Notes under the pieces: model-generated
What the model saw: the letters and a program-made list of their open reading frames with translations, nothing else
Told to the model about the DNA's origin: nothing
The model's database searches: none
Program-made: the position numbers and the translations under genes
In this document: piece by piece, positions 5,578-6,768 of the stretch
How positions within the stretch are numbered: position 1 is the first letter of the stretch
How the letters are laid out: the number at the start of each line of letters is the position of its first letter
From: Methylococcaceae bacterium
Lineage (GTDB): Bacteria; Pseudomonadota; Gammaproteobacteria; Methylococcales; Methylococcaceae
Direction: 5' to 3'
NCBI GenBank assembly: GCA_012026715.1
Contig: VEPB01000589.1
Coordinates: forward strand, 1-6,768
DNA: 6,768 bases

Positions 5578-6660
5578 TCAGCCATGCCGCTTGGCGAAAT
5601 CCGCCATGAAGTCGATCAGCGCATCGACACCGGATTCCGGCATGGCGTTGTAGATGCTGACGCGCATGCCGCCCACCGAGCGGTGGCCTTCCAGATTGGC
5701 CAAGCCCGCGGCTTTGGCTTCGCTGGCAAAGGGCTTTTCCAGGTCGGCGTTGGCCAAACGGAAGGGAATATTCATGCGGGAACGGCAGGACGGGTCCACC
5801 GGATTGGAATAGAACGGCGATTCGTCGATGGCGCCGTAGAGCTTGGCCGACTTGCGGATGTTGCGCTGCTCCAGCGCCGCGATGCCGCCTTCCGCCTTGA
5901 GCCATTCCAGCACCAGACCCAGCAAATACCAGGTATAGGTAGGCGGGGTGTTGAGCATGGAACCGTTGTCCGCCTGCTTCTTGTAATCCAGCACGCCCGG
6001 CGTCTGCGGCGCAGCCTGGCCGATCAGGTCGTCGCGCACGATGACCACCACGATGCCGGCGGGCCCCATGTTCTTCTGGGTGCCGGCATAGATCAGCCCG
6101 AACTTGCTGACGTCGATGGCTCGCGACAGGATGTTGGAGGACATGTCGCACACCAGGGGCAGGTCGCCCACCTCGGGGATGTCCTGGAACTCCACGCCGT
6201 TGATGGTTTCGTTGGCGGTGTAATGAAAATAGGCGGCGGCCGGATCGAGCTTCCACTCCGCGCGCGGCGGGATGACGGTGTAGGACTGGGCCTTGCCGCT
6301 GGCGGCCAGTTCCACCTGGCAGTAGTGCTTGGCCTCGTCGATGGCCTTGCCGGACCAGATGCCGGTGTCAAGGTAACAGGCGCTGGCCTTCCCGCGCAGC
6401 AGATTCATGGGGATGCCGGCGAACTGGCCGGTCGCCCCGCCCTGCAGGAATAGCACCTTGTAATTGGCCGGAATGGCCATCAGCTCGCGCAGGTCGGCCT
6501 CGGTCTTTTCGGCGATACCCACGAAATCCTTGCCGCGATGGCTCATTTCCATCACCGACATGCCACTCGCACGCCACTCGGCGATTTCCTCGCCGGCCTT
6601 GCGCAATACCGCTTCCGGCAACGCCGAGGGCCCGGCGCTGAAGTTATACACTCTGGACAT
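5578..6660 (-). CDS. serC: Phosphoserine aminotransferase SerC
   Basis: This PLP-dependent class V aminotransferase converts 3-phosphohydroxypyruvate plus glutamate to phosphoserine, and it also serves pyridoxal phosphate synthesis in many proteobacteria. From 6660 it has 360 residues, the normal family length. Motifs: VYNFSAGPSALP (4-15), LQGGATGQF (72-80), HYTANETINGVEF (156-168) and AGTQKNMGPAG, whose Lys196 should bind PLP. The frame is open 16 codons further to 6708, but that stretch runs into a REP element. MSRVYNF at 6660 has GAGG at 6666-6669 with a 5-base spacer and fits the family start. It is the first gene of the minus-strand cluster in this window, and its product acts directly after SerA, the next gene. 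Confidence 0.97.
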   Translation of the reverse strand: MSRVYNFSAGPSALPEAVLRKAGEEIAEWRASGMSVMEMSHRGKDFVGIAEKTEADLRELMAIPANYKVLFLQGGATGQFAGIPMNLLRGKASACYLDTGIWSGKAIDEAKHYCQVELAASGKAQSYTVIPPRAEWKLDPAAAYFHYTANETINGVEFQDIPEVGDLPLVCDMSSNILSRAIDVSKFGLIYAGTQKNMGPAGIVVVIVRDDLIGQAAPQTPGVLDYKKQADNGSMLNTPPTYTWYLLGLVLEWLKAEGGIAALEQRNIRKSAKLYGAIDESPFYSNPVDPSCRSRMNIPFRLANADLEKPFASEAKAAGLANLEGHRSVGGMRVSIYNAMPESGVDALIDFMADFAKRHG

Positions 6661-6665
6661 GGTTA

Positions 6666-6669
6666 CCTC
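6666..6669 (-). promoter_or_regulatory. serC ribosome binding site that fixes the start
   Basis: GAGG on the minus strand lies 5 bases before the ATG at 6660. It supports the 360-residue start over the ATG at 6708, which falls inside a repeat element and lacks such a site. Confidence 0.7.
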
Positions 6670-6690
6670 GAACTTATGAGTATTCAATTC

Positions 6691-6767
6691 GTAGGCTGGA
6701 ATGACCAACGGGAATTCCAGCTTTGTAGCGTAATTGCTGGAATTCGCTGCCGCTCATTCCAGCCTAC
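6691..6767. repeat. Inverted REP doublet (BIME/MITE-like) upstream of serC
   Basis: Perfect 14-bp terminal inverted repeats, GTAGGCTGGAATGA (6691-6704) and its complement (6754-6767), bound a 77-base element. Each half is itself a hairpin: GCTGGAAT pairs with ATTCCAGC on both the plus half (6694-6721) and the minus half. A 10-bp inner inverted repeat (6712-6721 with 6736-6745) is part of this. The GTAGG head followed by an imperfect palindrome resembles REP units with a GTAG tetranucleotide. It lies about 30 bases upstream of the serC start, so the serC promoter must overlap it or lie beyond the window edge. Confidence 0.82.
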
Positions 6768-6768
6768 A

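Noticed and set aside
5277..5609. Plus-strand open frame of 110 codons over repeat copy C, with a similar frame over copy B
   Set aside because: Similar predicted peptides arise only because the DNA repeat is shared. Differences among copies follow hairpin base pairing rather than codon positions, there is no ribosome binding site, and the frame runs into the serC 3' end.

Overview
The window is a GC-rich stretch of a proteobacterial chromosome with every convincing gene on the minus strand. It carries a serine/aromatic/histidine biosynthesis cluster read right to left: serC (phosphoserine aminotransferase), serA (a short ACT-domain phosphoglycerate dehydrogenase), pheA (fused chorismate mutase/prephenate dehydratase) and, at the left edge, hisC (histidinol-phosphate aminotransferase, cut by the window end). 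The serC-pheA-hisC order, with the aro/tyr genes usually following, is a gammaproteobacterial arrangement. The short serA type and the repeat content would fit a Methylococcales-like gammaproteobacterium, but that placement is inference only.

Layout from right to left: a REP-type inverted pair (6691-6767) upstream of serC; serC (5578-6660); a 342-base gap filled mostly by repeat copy C (5288-5551); serA (4072-5235), coupled to pheA (2978-4063) by an 8-base gap in which the pheA ribosome binding site overlaps the serA stop. Then comes an accessory stretch separating pheA from hisC: an unrecognised 135-codon gene (2551-2958), a palindromic repeat island (copy B 2310-2571, REP pair 2191-2288, copy A 1929-2175), a two-transmembrane SLATT/DUF4231-like gene (1398-1865) and a small gene resembling proteins annotated as ADP-ribosylation/crystallin J1 (983-1327). 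hisC begins at 859.

The most interesting signal is the repeat family of about 250 bases present three times (A inverted, B and C direct). Each copy can form the same series of hairpins, and where copies differ the two arms of a stem change together. Such compensatory changes point to selection on a folded RNA or single-stranded DNA rather than on protein. The loop of one hairpin carries an AGGGA(T/C) hexaloop that resembles a CsrA/RsmA binding site; that functional reading is inference. All long open frames over these repeats look spurious.

Functionally, SerA and SerC catalyse the first two committed steps of serine synthesis, PheA makes phenylpyruvate from chorismate, and HisC acts in histidine synthesis (and often on aromatic keto acids). 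The accessory genes have no evident link to these pathways.
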